A stretch of 64,000 nucleotides of DNA from Dactylis glomerata (lineage: Eukaryota > Streptophyta > Magnoliopsida > Poales > Poaceae): the NCBI GenBank assembly GCA_007115705.1, contig QXEO01002088.1, positions 53,197-117,196 of the forward strand, given 5' to 3'. Of this stretch, positions 33,130 through 45,052 are shown piece by piece. Both the position numbers and the translations under genes were made by a program. Under the pieces are notes generated by a model that was not told the origin of the DNA, made no database searches, and saw nothing but the letters and a program-made list of their open reading frames with translations. How positions within the stretch are numbered: the stretch's first letter is position 1; the number at the start of each line of letters is the position of its first letter.

Positions 33130-36100
33130 ATGGCTAAGTCCAACTTCAACTTCAACGTTTTTGCTGAGAAAGAAAAGCTTAAGAACAATGGGTCTAACTT
33201 CACCAACTGGTTCCGCAATCTGAGAATCATTCTCGCTGGCGGACAAAAAGCCTATGTACTTGACAAAGCGCTAGGTGACACCCCTGCTGCAACAACGAAA
33301 ACTGAAGAACTTGCTGACTTCAATGCTCGCAGAGATGATTGTGATGCGATTATGAGTACCATGCTGTTTTCTATGGAACCGAAACTTCAAAATCGTTTTG
33401 AGAAGTACCGCGGGCCTTATGAGATACTTGAGGAACTGAAAACCATGTTTCAGACTCAAGCCCGTTCTGAGAGATATGAGATCTCTCAGAAGTTTTTTAA
33501 CTGCAAGATGGAGGAAGGGAGTTCCGTTAGTGAGCACGCCATTAAGATGTCGGGCTACACTCAACGCCTTGAGCAACTGGACTGCAAGATTCCAGAGGAG
33601 CTCAAGATTGACAGAGTTCTGCAATCACTCCCTCCAAGCTACAAAGGTTTTGTAGTTACTCATAATCAAATTGGTTCCACTGATACGATCACTGAGCTCT
33701 TCGCAAAGCTGAAAGCTGCGGAGGTGGATATCAAGAAAGACAATCATGTGTTGATGGTCAACAAGACCACTAGCTTTAAGAAAGCTAAGGGTGCAAAGGG
33801 ATCCTTCAAGAAAGGCAGCGGCAAGCGCGTTGCCCCTGTTGAGAAGAAGCTCAAGTCTGGACCTAAGCCGGACACTGAGTGCTTCTATTGCAAGGTCAAG
33901 GGTCACTGGAAGCGCAACTGTCCGAAGTACTTAGCGGACAAGAAGGCTGGCACCATCAAAGGTATATTTGATATACATGTTATTGATGTCTACCTTACTA
34001 GCGCTCGTTGTAGTGCCTGGGTATATGATACTGGTTCAGTTGCTAATATTTGTAACTCGAAACAGGAGCTACGGAATAGACGGCGGCTAGCAAGGGATGA
34101 GGTGACGATGCGCGTTGGCAATGGATCAAAAGTTGATGTGATGGCCGTCGGCACGCTCTCCTTAGTTTTACCTTCGGGATTAGTTTTAAACCTTAATAAG
34201 TGTTATTATGTGCCTGCGTTGAGCATGAACATTATATCTGGATCGTGTTTATTGCAAGACGGTTATTCATTTAAATCTGAGAATAATGGTTGTTCTATTT
34301 ATATGAATAACATCTTTTATGGTCATGCACCTGTTGTGAATGGTTTATTTCTTCTGAATCTCGAAAGCAATGAAACGCACATCCATAACATTGAGGCTAA
34401 AAGATGCAAAGTAGATAGTGATAATCCAACTTATTTGTGGCACTGTCGTCTAGGTCATATTGGTGTAAAACGCATGAAGAAACTCCATTCTGATGGACTT
34501 TTGGAGTCTCTTGATTTTGAATCATTTGACACGTGCGAGCCGTGCCTCATGGGCAAGATGATCAAAACCCCGTTCTCCGGAATAATGGAGCGAGCAACGG
34601 ACTTGTTGGAAATCATACATACCGATGTGTGCGGACCAATGAGTGTTTCGACGCGCGGTGGATATCGCTATTTTCTCACTTTTACTGATGACTTAAGTAG
34701 ATATGGGTATATCTATTTAATGAAACATAAATCTGAAACGTTTGAAAAGTTCAAAGAATTTCAGAACGAAGTGGAAAACCATCGTAACAGGAAAATTAAA
34801 TTTCTGCGATCCGATCATGGAGGTGAGTATTTGAGTTATGATTTTCTCACGCATCTTAAAGCAAGCGGAATTGTTTCGCAACTCACGCCACCCGAAACAC
34901 CACAGCGCAATGGTGTGTCTGAACGCCGGAATCGAACTCTATTAGATATGGTGCGATCAATGATGTCTCTTACAAATTTGCCGTTATCATTTTGGGGTTA
35001 TGCATTAGAAACCGCTGCATTCACTTTAAATATGGCACCATCTAAATCCGTTGAGACGACACCGTATGAACTATGGTTTGGTGCTAAACCTAAGTTGTCG
35101 TTTCTTAAAGTTTGGGGATGCAAAGCTTACGTCAAGAAGTTGATGTCGGACAAGCTCGAACCCAAAGCGGAGAAATGCGTCTTCATAGGATACCCTAAGG
35201 AAACGATTGGGTATACCTTCTACCACAGATCCGAAGGCAAAGTGTTTGTTGCAAAGAACGGATCCTTTCTTGAGAAGGAGTTTCTCTCGAAAGAAGTGAG
35301 TGGGAGGAAGGTAGAGCTAGACGAGGTTATTGAACCTTCTCTCGAGTTGGAGAGTAGCGCAGCACCTGAAGTTGTTCCGGTGCCGTCTGCACCAACAAGA
35401 GAGGAAGCTAATGATAAAGATCATGAAACTTCGAACGATGCTACTACTGAACTTCGCAGGTCGACAAGGTCACGTGCCACTCCTGAATGGTACGGCAACC
35501 CTGTCTTAACAGTCTTGTTGTTAGACAACAGTGAACCTGCAAACTATGAGGAAGCGATGATGAGCCCAGACTCTGAGAAATGGCTAGAGGCCATGAAATC
35601 CGAATTGGGATCCATGAGCGAAAACCAAGTATGGACTTTGGTGGAACCTCCTAGCGACCGTAAGGCCGTTGAGTGCAAATGGATTTTCAAGAAGAAAATG
35701 GACGCGGATGGTAATGTTACTGTCTATAAAGCTCGGCTTGTCGCAAAAGGTTTTCGGCAAGTTCAAGGTGTTGACTACGATGAGACTTTCTCTCCCGTAG
35801 CGATGTTTAAGTCCATTCGGATTTTATTAGCAATTGCTGCGTTTCATGATTATGAAATATGGCAGATGGATGTCAAGACTGCGTTCCTCAATGGCAACAT
35901 TGATGAAGAGTTGTATATGATGCAGCCCGAAGGTTTTGTCGATCCTAAGGATGCTAATAAGGTGTGCAAACTTCAGCGTTCCATTTATGGACTGAAGCAA
36001 GCATCTCGGAGTTGGAACCTTCGTTTTGATCAAGTGATCAAGAGTTTTGGATTTGTTCCAAATTGCTACGAAGCTTGTATCTACAAGAAAGTGAGTGGGA

Positions 36101-37113
36101 GCTCGGTGACATTTTTAGTACTATATGTGGATGACATATTGATTATTGGAAATGACATCGGTATGCTTAACGATGTGAAGGGTTATTTGAATAAATGTTT
36201 TTCAATGAAAGACCTAGGGGAAGCTGCTTATATATTAGGCATCAAAATCTATAGAGATAGACAAAGACGCCTAATAGCTTTAAGTCAAAGTACATACCTG
36301 GACAAAGTTCTGAAAAGGTTCAGAATGGATAAAGCAAAGAAAGGTTCATTGCCCATGTTGTCAGGTAAGATATTGATCAAGGCTCAGTGTCCAGCTACGG
36401 TAAAAGATAGAGAAACTATGAGCAAAGTGCCATATGCCTCGGCCATAGGTTCTATCATGTATGCCATGCTGTGTACTAGACCGGATGTGTCCAATGCTCT
36501 TAGTTTGACGAGCAGATACCAAAGTGATCCAGGAGTGGAACACTGGACAGCCGTAAAGAACATCCTAAAGTATTTAAATAGGACTAAAGAAATGGTCTTG
36601 GTCTATGGAGGTGATGAAGAGCTCGTCGTAAAAGGTTACATCGACGCTAGCTTCGACACCGACCCGGATGATTCTAAATCTCAGACAGGATACGTTTATA
36701 TTTTGAATGGTGGAGCTGTGAGCTAGAGAAGCTGCAAGCAAAGCGTGATCGCGGGATCTACAACAGAAGCGGAATACATGGCTGCTTCAGAAGCATCAAG
36801 TGAAGGAGTTTGGATTAGAAACTTCATCACTGAGCTTGGTGTGGTTCCAAATGCCTTGGACCCACTGGAGATATTGTGCGACAACACTGGCGCCATAGCA
36901 CTGGCTAAGGAACCAAGATATCATCCAAAGACCAAGCACATCAACCGCCGGTTCCATATAATTCGAGATTATATATCAGATGGAGATCTGAAGATTAGCA
37001 AAGTACATACGGATCTGAATGTCGCAGACCCGTTGACTAAACCTCTTCCACGAGCAAAACATGATCAGCACCTTAATGCCATGGGTGTTAGATTGTTGCC
37101 AGATGTAAACTAG
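33130..37113 (+). pseudogene. Angela/BARE Copia gag-pol polyprotein, one nonsense codon
   Basis: Single frame of 1328 codons broken only by TAG at 36,724-36,726; the frame continues unchanged to 37,113. Order: gag (residues 1-245), CCHC knuckle CFYCKVKGHWKRNC (about 252-265), protease with DTGSV (about 301), integrase HHCC (HCRLGHIG...CEPC, about 440-483) and DDE (HTDVCG, RSDHGGEY, QRNGVSERRN, about 498-600), RT with KARLVAKGF and YVDD (about 1005), then RNase H (DASFDTD, TTEAEYMAASEA, DNTGAIALA). The TAG sits where GGA(I/V)SW is conserved in relatives, so it most likely replaced Trp, in RNase H. The element is very young but encodes a truncated RNase H. Confidence 0.93.
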
Positions 37114-37126
37114 ATTATTGACTCTA

Positions 37127-37141
37127 GTGCAAGTGGGAGAC
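37127..37141 (+). other. Polypurine tract of the Angela/BARE Copia
   Basis: GTGCAAGTGGGAGAC immediately before the 3' LTR. Confidence 0.8.
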
Positions 37142-38867
37142 TGTTGGAATTATGCCCTAGAGGCAATAATAAAGATGTTATTATTATAATTCTTGTTCAT
37201 GATAATGTTTATATTCCATGCTAGAATTGTATTAAGCGGAAACTTTAATACTTGTGTGGTTTATGAACAACGCCGTGTCCCTAGTACGCCTCTATGGACT
37301 AGCTCATTGATTAATGATGGTTAAGGTTTCCTAACCATAGACATGAGTTGTCAATTAATAATGAGGTCATATCATTAGGAGAATGATATGATGGACAGAC
37401 CCAAATAAAGCAGAGCAATTAGATCGTGTCTTCGTGTTCATCTTTGTGAAGCTTTTCTTATGTCATGTATTGTATTCCTTAGACCATGAGATAATACAAC
37501 TCCCTGGTATCGGAAGAAAGCTTTGAGGTCATCAAACGTCATCCTATGTGAGGGTGATAATAAAGGTGTCTCTCAGGTGATCGGAAAGTACTTGTTGGGT
37601 TGTATGTATCGAGATGGAATTTGTCCCTCCCAAGTCGGAGAGATATACTTCGGGCCCACTCGGTAATCGATATCAATACCGCTTGCAAGCATGTGGTTAA
37701 GGAGTTAATCATGAAGTGATATCGGATTACGGAACGAGTAAAGTACTTGCTGTGAACGAGATTGAACTAGGTATGGCGATACCGACGATCGAATCTCGGG
37801 CAAGTAAAATATCGTGTGACGAAGGGAATACATATACGGGATTAATTGAATCCTGACATCGTGGTTCATCCGATATGATCATCGATGAATATGTGGGAGT
37901 CAATATGGGTTTCCAGATCCCGCTGTTGATTATTGATAGAAGATCATGTCTGCATATTCTCGAACCCGTAGGGTCACACACTTAACGTGCATCGACGCTA
38001 GGATAGAATGGATAATTGGTTTATGAGTTTTAGTTCGGAGTCTCGGATGAGATCCAGGACATCACGAGAGGTTTCGGAATGGTCCGGAGAATAAGATTCA
38101 TATAAAGGAAAGCAGTTTTTGGATTCCGGAAAAGTTTCGGAGTTTATCGGTATTATACCGGAAGGTTCTAGAAGGTTCCGGAGTGGGACCAACGTGGGCC
38201 CACTTGTTGGAGGCCTACGTGGGCCTAAGGGGAAGTGTCCTGGCCACTTTGGGCCAGGCGCACCAAGCCCCTAAAGCCCAGCCGGCCAGCCCAAAGGGGA
38301 AACCCTAGGGGAACATTCTAGAGGGAAGGGGGAAGACTTGCCCCCCACTCCACCCCTTGGCCGCCGGCCCTAGGGCTTGGAGGAGGGGCCAAGCTGGCCG
38401 GCCAGCCCCCCATATAAGGGGGGCAGGGGCGCAGCCTCCCCCTAACCCAACCCTAGCCGCCGGCTGAACTGTTGCCCTCCACCTCTCTCTCTCTCGCGAC
38501 TGTGCGTAGGCGAAGCCCTACCGCAGAAACTCTCCACCATAAGCACCACGCCGTCGTGCTGCCGATCCAATCTATCTCTCCACCATACTTTCTGGACCAA
38601 GGAAGGAGGAGACGTCGCTGCACCGTACGTGTGCAACTCTCGGAGGCGCCGCCACTTGCGGCGTAGGATCGGATCGGATCGCGAGGAGGAGACGGCGAGT
38701 ACGACTACGTCAACCACGTTCTATTGAACGTTTCCGCTGTGCGATATCTTCAAGGGTATGAAGATCTCATCTACCTCTCTCGTTGATTACATCTCCTAGA
38801 TTAGATCTTGGCTTTCTTGTTCGCTCCGTAGGAAATTTTTTGATTTACTATGGTACGAAACCCTTCA
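37142..38867 (+). mobile_element. 3' LTR of the Angela/BARE Copia
   Basis: Matches the 5' LTR over its whole length with about 1.1 percent divergence; most differences are transitions. Followed by TTGAC. Confidence 0.93.
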
Positions 38868-38872
38868 TTGAC

Positions 38873-39199
38873 ATACCTTGGTTTCGTACTGAGGGAAAAC
38901 TTGTTGCTATATTCATCAAACCTTCTCTTGGGGTTCCCAACTGTCCGTTCATTTACTTCATCAACTACACGCCAACAAGTTCTCTGGCACTATTCATCAC
39001 CGCGCCATCAACAAGTTTTCTGACGCCGTTGCCGGGGAGGAAAAAGAAGACTTCTGCAAGGGGAGTTTCCTTATAGTTGTTTTTACTTTATTTTAAGTTT
39101 TGCTTTACTTTATTTTTCCTTGTTTCATTTTTATCAAAAACACAAAAAAATTAGTTTCCTTATAGTTGTTTTTACTTGTCTGCTTTTAGTTTTGCTAGA
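38873..39199 (+). other. Leader of the second Gypsy element with primer-binding site
   Basis: Resumes the Gypsy after the Copia: ccttggtttcgtactgaggg...cttggggttcccaac, the same leader as at 11,555-11,621. TGACGCCGTTGCCGGGGA at 39,020-39,037 resembles the TGGCGCCGTTGCCGG primer-binding site (tRNA-Asp type) of Athila-like elements with one mismatch. Confidence 0.7.
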
Positions 39200-41260
39200 A
39201 TGGCTACTCCTGAAAACACCAAGTTGTGTGATTTTACTAGCACTAATAATAGTGATTTTATCTGCATTCCTATTACGCCACCTGCTCCTGCTGCAAATTT
39301 TTATGAGATTAAGCCTGCTTTGTTGAATCTTGTTATGAAAGAGCAATTTTCTGGTGCTAGTACTGATGATGCTGCAGCTCATCTCAACAATTTTGTTGAG
39401 CTATGTGAGATGCAGAAATATAAGGATGTAGAAAGTGATATTATTAAGCTTAAGTTGTTTTCTTTTTCTTTGAGAGGAAAAGCTAAGGATTGGTTGCTGT
39501 CTTTGCCTAAAAATAGTATTGATTATAGCTTTGTGTAAGGATGTTTTTATTGGTAGATACTATCCTCCTGCTAAGATTATAGCTTTGTGTACCAATATTA
39601 TGAAGTTTAGCCAGTTTGATAATGAACATGTTGCTCAGGCTTGGGAAAGAATGAAATCTATGATAAAGAATTGCCCCACTCATGGACTGACTACTTGGAT
39701 GATTGTCCAAAAAAATATGTAGGACTGAATTTTTCTTCAAGGAACCTACTGGATTCAGCTGCTGGAGGCACTTTTATGTCCCTTACCTTGGGCGCCGCAA
39801 TGAAGCTTCTTGACAATATGATGGTAAATTACTCTGAATGGCACACCGAGAGAGCTCCACAAGGTAAGAAGGTAAATTCTGTTGAGGAAACCTCTTCCTT
39901 GAGTGATAATATTGATGCTATAATGCTTATGCTTTCTAATGATAGGACTCATGTTGATCCTAATAATGTTCCTTTAGCCTCTTTGGTTGCTCAAGAAGAG
40001 CATGTTGATGTAAACTTCATTAGAAATAATAATTTTAACAACAATGCTTATAGGAACAATTTTGCTAGTAACAATTATAGGCCGTATCCTTCTACCAATA
40101 GTAATGGTTATGTTAACTCTTATGGTAATTCCTCCAACAACACTAGGGCCGCTCCCTCCGATCTTGAGGTAATGCTCAAGGACTTCATCGGTAAGCAAAC
40201 TGCTTTTAACAGGTCTGTTGAGGAAAAGTTAGGAAAAATTGATATTCTTGCTTCTAAGGTTGATAGCCTTGCCCATGATGTTGAACTTCTAATATTAAAA
40301 GTGTTGCCTAGTGATGTGAAAGAGAACAATACTTTTGCTACTGCTAATGCTATCGAAGTTAGAATTGATGAAAATGTTAGGATGCTAGCAGAATTGCATG
40401 CCAGGTGGGAAAGAGAAGATGAGATGGCTAGAAAGATGAAGGTATATACCATTACTACCTCTAATGATATTGTTCCAAATGCTAGCAATCCTCTTACTTT
40501 GATTAGTGTAGAGAAAACTCCCACTCCTTGTGTTAAAAAGCCCAAAACTACCAAAACTTTTTCTCAAAAGAGTGCTAAATTTTTTCAGAGTGTGGGAGAT
40601 GATAACTCTATTTCCTTTAATGATTTTGATGTTGATGGCTGCAATATATCTGAAGTTATTTTGTTCTTGCAAACTCTTGCTTTGAGTCCTAATGCTAGTT
40701 CTATAAATGTTGCTTTTACTAAGCATATTACCAATGCTCTTATGAAAATTAGGGATGAAAAGTTGAAGCAAAAAGCTTCTGTTGCCAAGAAGTTAGAAGA
40801 TGGTTGGGAACCCATCATTGATATGCATGTTAATGGTTTTGATTTCCATTCTTTATGTGATCTAGGTGCTAGTATTTCTATCATGCCTAGAAAGATTTAT
40901 GACATGCTTGATTTACCACCGCTTGAAAAGTGTTATTATGATGTTCCTATTGCTGATGTTGCTAAGAAGAAACCTTTGGGAAGGATTAATGATGTTCTTA
41001 TTATGGTTAACAATAACCTTGTTCCCGTTGATTTTCTTGTCATGGATGTTGAATGCAATGCTTCATGTCCTATTATTTTGGGTAGACCCTTTCTTCGAAC
41101 TATAGGTGCCATCATTGATCTGAGGGAAGGCACCATCAAATATCAATTCCCACTCAAGAAAGGTATGGAACTCTTCCCTAGAAAGAGGAAGAAATTACTT
41201 TTTGACTCTATTCTTAGAGCAAATTATGAGCTTGATGCTTTATCACTTGATATTACTTGA
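39200..41260 (+). pseudogene. Athila/Sabrina-like gag-protease of the second Gypsy element
   Basis: Starts ATG at 39,200 (MATPENTKLCDF). Gag core to about 39,520, where a two-base net loss shifts the frame; a second shift lies near 39,705. From 39,730 the frame is open to 41,260 and includes the Asn-rich linker, coiled segment and the protease: CDLGASISIMP at about 40,857-40,890, then the flap and IILGRPFLRT near 41,075. It ends in a basic stretch (FPRKRKKLLF). No RT, RNase H or integrase follows, so the family is gag-protease only and must rely on a partner for reverse transcription and integration. It provides the 3' protease part lost from the first copies. Confidence 0.88.
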
Positions 41261-42772
41261 TTCGCACTTTCTGCGCCTAGCTCAAAGGCGTTAAAGAAAA
41301 GCACTCTTAGGAGATAACCCAATGCTTTTACTTTTAGTTATTTTTCTTTTATTTGAGTCTTGGAAGTTATTACCACTGTAATAACCTCTCCTTATCATTT
41401 TTATTTCGTTTTTGTGCCAAGAGAAACCTCTAATTTGAGTGAGGTAAGATTTGGGGATGTTGCTGTCCTGAAACAGTTTTCGGTGCTGCACCATAAAAAT
41501 TCGTGACAATTCTCTGTATATCTTTTGGACCTGCGATTTATTGTGCATATTCCCCAGGTTATATCCAAACTTTAATTAGTTTAACACTTTTTGATTTGAG
41601 CAACAGAAAACCCTCTAAAAATTCAACCTTTGTCAGATGTTCTGTTTTGACAGATTTCTGTCAATATTTGTGTTTGCCGCTCGATCGCTTTCTTTTTGAG
41701 TTCTTTTGATCACGGAACTTTTGGGAAAGTTGATATAGTAGTATATGATTTATATGTGGTGGTTTTGAGTTTAAATCTGAAGCAAAAAGGGGTTGATTCA
41801 ATATTATGCTTACACTAATGTTGCTAATAGAATTGTGTTGAGTTTTGTATGAAGGAAGTTTTCAAGTGTAGGGATCGGAGAATGATGAGATGAGTTGAAG
41901 AATGGACAAAAGCGCAAGCTTGGCGATGCCAACGCACCCCAAGAAATATCCAAGAGGTACAAGCATCAAAGCTTAGGGATGCCCCCGAGGCACCCCTTCT
42001 TCCTCGGCAAAAATCAGGTCACCTTTCAACACACTATATTTTTATTGCTTCATGCACTATGCGTTTTTCTTGGAGCGTTAGTTGTTTTAGTTTTCAGTTT
42101 TCTTTAGTTTTGTTTGCTGCAATAAATGGTTAGACCCCAACAAAATTCCTTTTGGAGAAGTTGCCTTGCTTTTTATTTGCCAAGAACACTCCATTTTTCA
42201 CTCTTATCGTTTCAACGAGTGTTATCTTTTTCTGCTACTGCATTTAGTTTACATTTTTCGCCTTGATTTGTGTTTAGATCTTGTTATATCTTTGCATCAA
42301 GGTGTATTTTGACCTCTGGTCCATGTTGGTTTTCATCAAAAAGAGTTGTGTATAAAAAGTTCGAATGGTGTTGGAAAAGAGAAAAAGCTTTATGCAAAAA
42401 AAAGTGGTACAACAAGGAGCTTGTGTAGACTGCGGCCTAGGCTTTTGCATGTCGTGCTTGATGTCTTTTTGATAGCATGCTTAGTGGTTTTTCTGTAGCA
42501 TGACTTGTCTCAAATGACTGAGATTGCTTAATGAGCCTTTGAAAAAATCATGCGTTGTTTTAATTATTTGGAAGCATTATTTTGGTTTTCTCCTTGATGC
42601 TTTATTTGGGTTGACTTGGCGCATGCTCATACATGTTTGACTCATACAAGTCGCCATAAGCCTCTATGATCATTTAGTTTTTGACTTTTGATGCCATCTT
42701 ATTCTTATTTTAATGTCGCTTTGTCGCTTTGCATGATTATGGCCGTTATTGCTCTCTTAGTTGGTCGCTCCC
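41261..42772 (+). mobile_element. Non-coding 3' internal region of the second Gypsy element
   Basis: Homologous to 7,530-8,650. It retains about 400 bp (near 42,250-42,660) that the first copy lacks. Interrupted at 42,773 (tggtcgctccc / TGACGAGG); the first copy continues there with agtcttttgc, which fixes the insertion point. Confidence 0.8.
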
Positions 42773-43107
42773 TGACGAGGGTTAACTCGACAAATGTCCT
42801 AGATGAAGGACTTAGGATCGGGGAGATAGGGCGTCGGATGAACTCGAAGGTAAGGTTAGTCGAAATAAGTGTATATCGAAAGTAAACTTGGGTATTGAAC
42901 CTGGCTTGCTTTCAATCTGGCCTACACCGTCCCCTCCTGGTCCCTATATATAGGTGGCCAGGTCTCGAGGATCGGGTAGGGTCCGATACAGATTACAACA
43001 TCGACATACGGTAAGAACTCGTATCTCGACTATCATTACAATTGGGCCTAGCTTAATGGTCCTCAGGGGTACTCAACTAACGGGCTCTATTAACTATACC
43101 CTTGTCA
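42773..43107 (-). mobile_element. 3' LTR of Tat-1 (minus-strand Gypsy)
   Basis: 335 bp. On the minus strand it starts TGACAAGGGTATAG at 43,107 and ends ...GTTAACCCTCGTCA at 42,773, giving short inverted ends TGAC(A/G)AGGGT. A TATA-like ctatatatag lies near 42,950. The polypurine tract adjoins at 43,108. Confidence 0.82.
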
Positions 43108-43122
43108 GTAGCCCCTGAGATT
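43108..43122 (-). other. Polypurine tract of Tat-1
   Basis: Minus strand AATCTCAGGGGCTAC directly before the LTR start. Related AGCCCCCGAG motifs on the plus strand recur at 43,764, 43,851 and 44,927. Confidence 0.7.
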
Positions 43123-43997
43123 CTACCTATATTGCAGATTCAGATTGAATCTCTAATCTTTAAATCTTTGACTTGATCAATTCTTCGATTTCTTCATATC
43201 TTCAAATATTTGACTTGGTCTTTCGACTTATTCTCATGATAATTTTCGTAAGGGGTTTTGATGAACAAGCCTGACAACTCTGATGGATCAAGAGGTCAGT
43301 TAACTGCCGGAACAGATACTTGTCACCTACTTCAAATTCAATCCCCTTGGACTTGAATTCGGGATACCGGTCAAACCCACTCTTTTGCCACATTTAGGAC
43401 TTACAAAGAATGAATCCCAGTTATTCTCAGGGTACCCAGTGCGTCCACCAGGATTTCCTTTGCGTCGTAGACACAGATACATACCAGCAGAGCGCATCCA
43501 TGTGCGTATACCAGGCCACACAGGACGGATCCCGGGGTCTTACCTTCGGGATAAATCACGGCATTCGAGTTTCATTGCGATAACGCAACTCGAGAATCTC
43601 ATGTCGCAGTCAAATTTTGACTAAAAATATTCGGGTTATACAACCATAATAACTCACTCCCGATGGGAGTAACAATGTTCCACTGCATACTCCTTCACTT
43701 CCCATGCTATAGTGCTTGCCAATAAACATCGTCGGGTGCGCGATCAGCGCTCCCGGTGGGAGTAGCCCCCGAGGCTATGGTTGGATACTTGTAGTCAATC
43801 ATAGGCTCAAATTGACTTCTTCTTCTTCCTTCTGCTTTTTCCTGTTTGTAAGCCCCCGAGCCCAAGGCGAGGTTTTTTCATACCTTTCGATGATACATTT
43901 TTTTCCTTTGTTATTATCGTCTGCTATGTGCAGAATTTACCTCCCTTGTAAATATGTTTATGGGCCTTGCTATCACGGAGGCCCGTTAATATGTGCT
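43123..43997. other. Tat-1 spacer between 3' LTR and antisense gene
   Basis: Non-coding; two copies of AGCCCCCGAG (43,764 and 43,851). Short ORFs without recognisable motifs. Confidence 0.6.
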
Positions 43998-44036
43998 TAT
44001 AAATAAAGCACCTTTGGTGAGGGTAAAAACCCTAAA
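43998..44036 (+). promoter_or_regulatory. TATA box and telo-box of the Tat-1 antisense gene
   Basis: TATAAATA at 43,998-44,005 and AAACCCTAAA at 44,027-44,036, 65-103 nt upstream of the ATG at 44,101. This spacing is like a host plant gene promoter and is in the orientation of the antisense gene, opposite to the retrotransposon. Confidence 0.65.
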
Positions 44037-44100
44037 CCTGATTCTTCCTCCGCCGCATCGTCTTCTTTTCCATCTAGGGTTTTTCTTCCCACTTTTCCAT

Positions 44101-44673
44101 ATGGCTGGTGCAGATGGGTCATGTCTAGACCTTGGCCCTTCGTCAGTGCCGCGTGGTCATGGCTGCCCCCGTGGCAGTAAAAATAAGACAGTTCCTGCTG
44201 CTATAGGATCATCATCGTCCACTCCGGCGAAGCGTCTTTCCGGCCGCCCACCTGGTAGCAAGAATAAACCAAAGGTGACTAGCGCCGCCCCAGGTCCAAG
44301 CGCTCCTCCTCCTGGTGCTCCTCCTGCTTCCCCCAGAATATTTTCTTTCTTTTGCATCGCCAACGCGTAGTGCCGCGAGATTCAGCGCTTGCCGCTGAAT
44401 TTTACCAAGTTCATGGATGGGCGAGAACTGCGAGAAGCGGTTCTTTGCGAACAATCTGGTGGAGGAACTCCATACGAAGTGGAGGTTTGGTACGATGGCG
44501 CCGGCGAGCAATACTTCAAGGGCGGCTGGTCGCAATTTGTAGAAGACCATGATCTCCACCAAGGCTTCTTCATGACTTTCAACTTCCATATCGGCACGTC
44601 AAAGTTTGACGTGAAAATCTACGATGGCACCCAGTGCCAGAAGGAGTATGAAGCCGAAGTTCACTTCCATTAG
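44101..44673 (+). pseudogene. Antisense AT-hook/B3-domain protein carried by Tat-1, one stop
   Basis: A 191-codon frame on the strand opposite to the retrotransposon. Residues 15-65 hold two AT-hook-like motifs (CPRGSKNK and SGRPPGSKNKPK). A proline-rich linker follows. From about residue 80 a B3-like fold is visible: LPLNFTKFM, then YEVEVWYD, YFKGGWSQFVEDHDL, GFFMTFNF and FDVKIYDGTQC, in the order of strands of plant REM/B3 domains. B3 domains and AT-hooks both bind DNA, so a nuclear regulator is inferred. A TAG at 44,368-44,370 falls at the start of the B3 domain with the frame unchanged on both sides; an internal start (ATG 44,413) would lose the first strand. It lies between the integrase end and the polypurine tract, the place of antisense ORFs in Tat elements. 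Confidence 0.75.
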
Positions 44674-45052
44674 AACCTTCTTTATGTAATCTCTTTTTCT
44701 AGTTGCCTTGCTGCCGTGCTATCTGTAATAAATACTTGTATTTAGCTTTGATGTTTTGTAATAGACCATGGGAACAGATCGTTGTTCCGAGGCATACTTT
44801 ATATTTATCGGGTTCTTGTGAACCAATTATATTACTTTGCAGAATATCGGGTTGTCTGTGCAACCTAGTAGTGTAAAAGATCTCCATATCATGATAAGAT
44901 TTTCTTTCGTACGACCCGAGGGTTGAAGCCCCCGAGCGGAGGGGTAAGATATTTGTACAATTTGTCGAGTCCAACCCAAGTAACCCGACCTATGGCCTCA
45001 TGTTCTGGGTTCATAGGGTTGACTCGAGTTTACTGATACCACTAGATTTCTT
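44674..45052. other. Tat-1 spacer between antisense gene and integrase end
   Basis: Probable 3' UTR of the antisense gene (aataaatacttg near 44,728) and non-coding retrotransposon sequence with an AGCCCCCGAG motif at 44,927. Confidence 0.5.

Larger units (their letters stand above)
30178..38867 (+). mobile_element. Angela/BARE-type Copia element, nearly intact
   Basis: Two 1.73-kb LTRs starting TGTTGGAATTATGCCCTAG, tRNA-iMet primer-binding site, one long gag-pol frame, polypurine tract, and 5-bp target duplication TTGAC at 30,173-30,177 and 38,868-38,872. By eye the LTRs differ at about 18-20 substitutions and two small indels, about 1.1 percent. At an often used grass rate of 1.3e-8 per site per year this gives roughly half a million years. 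Confidence 0.95.
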
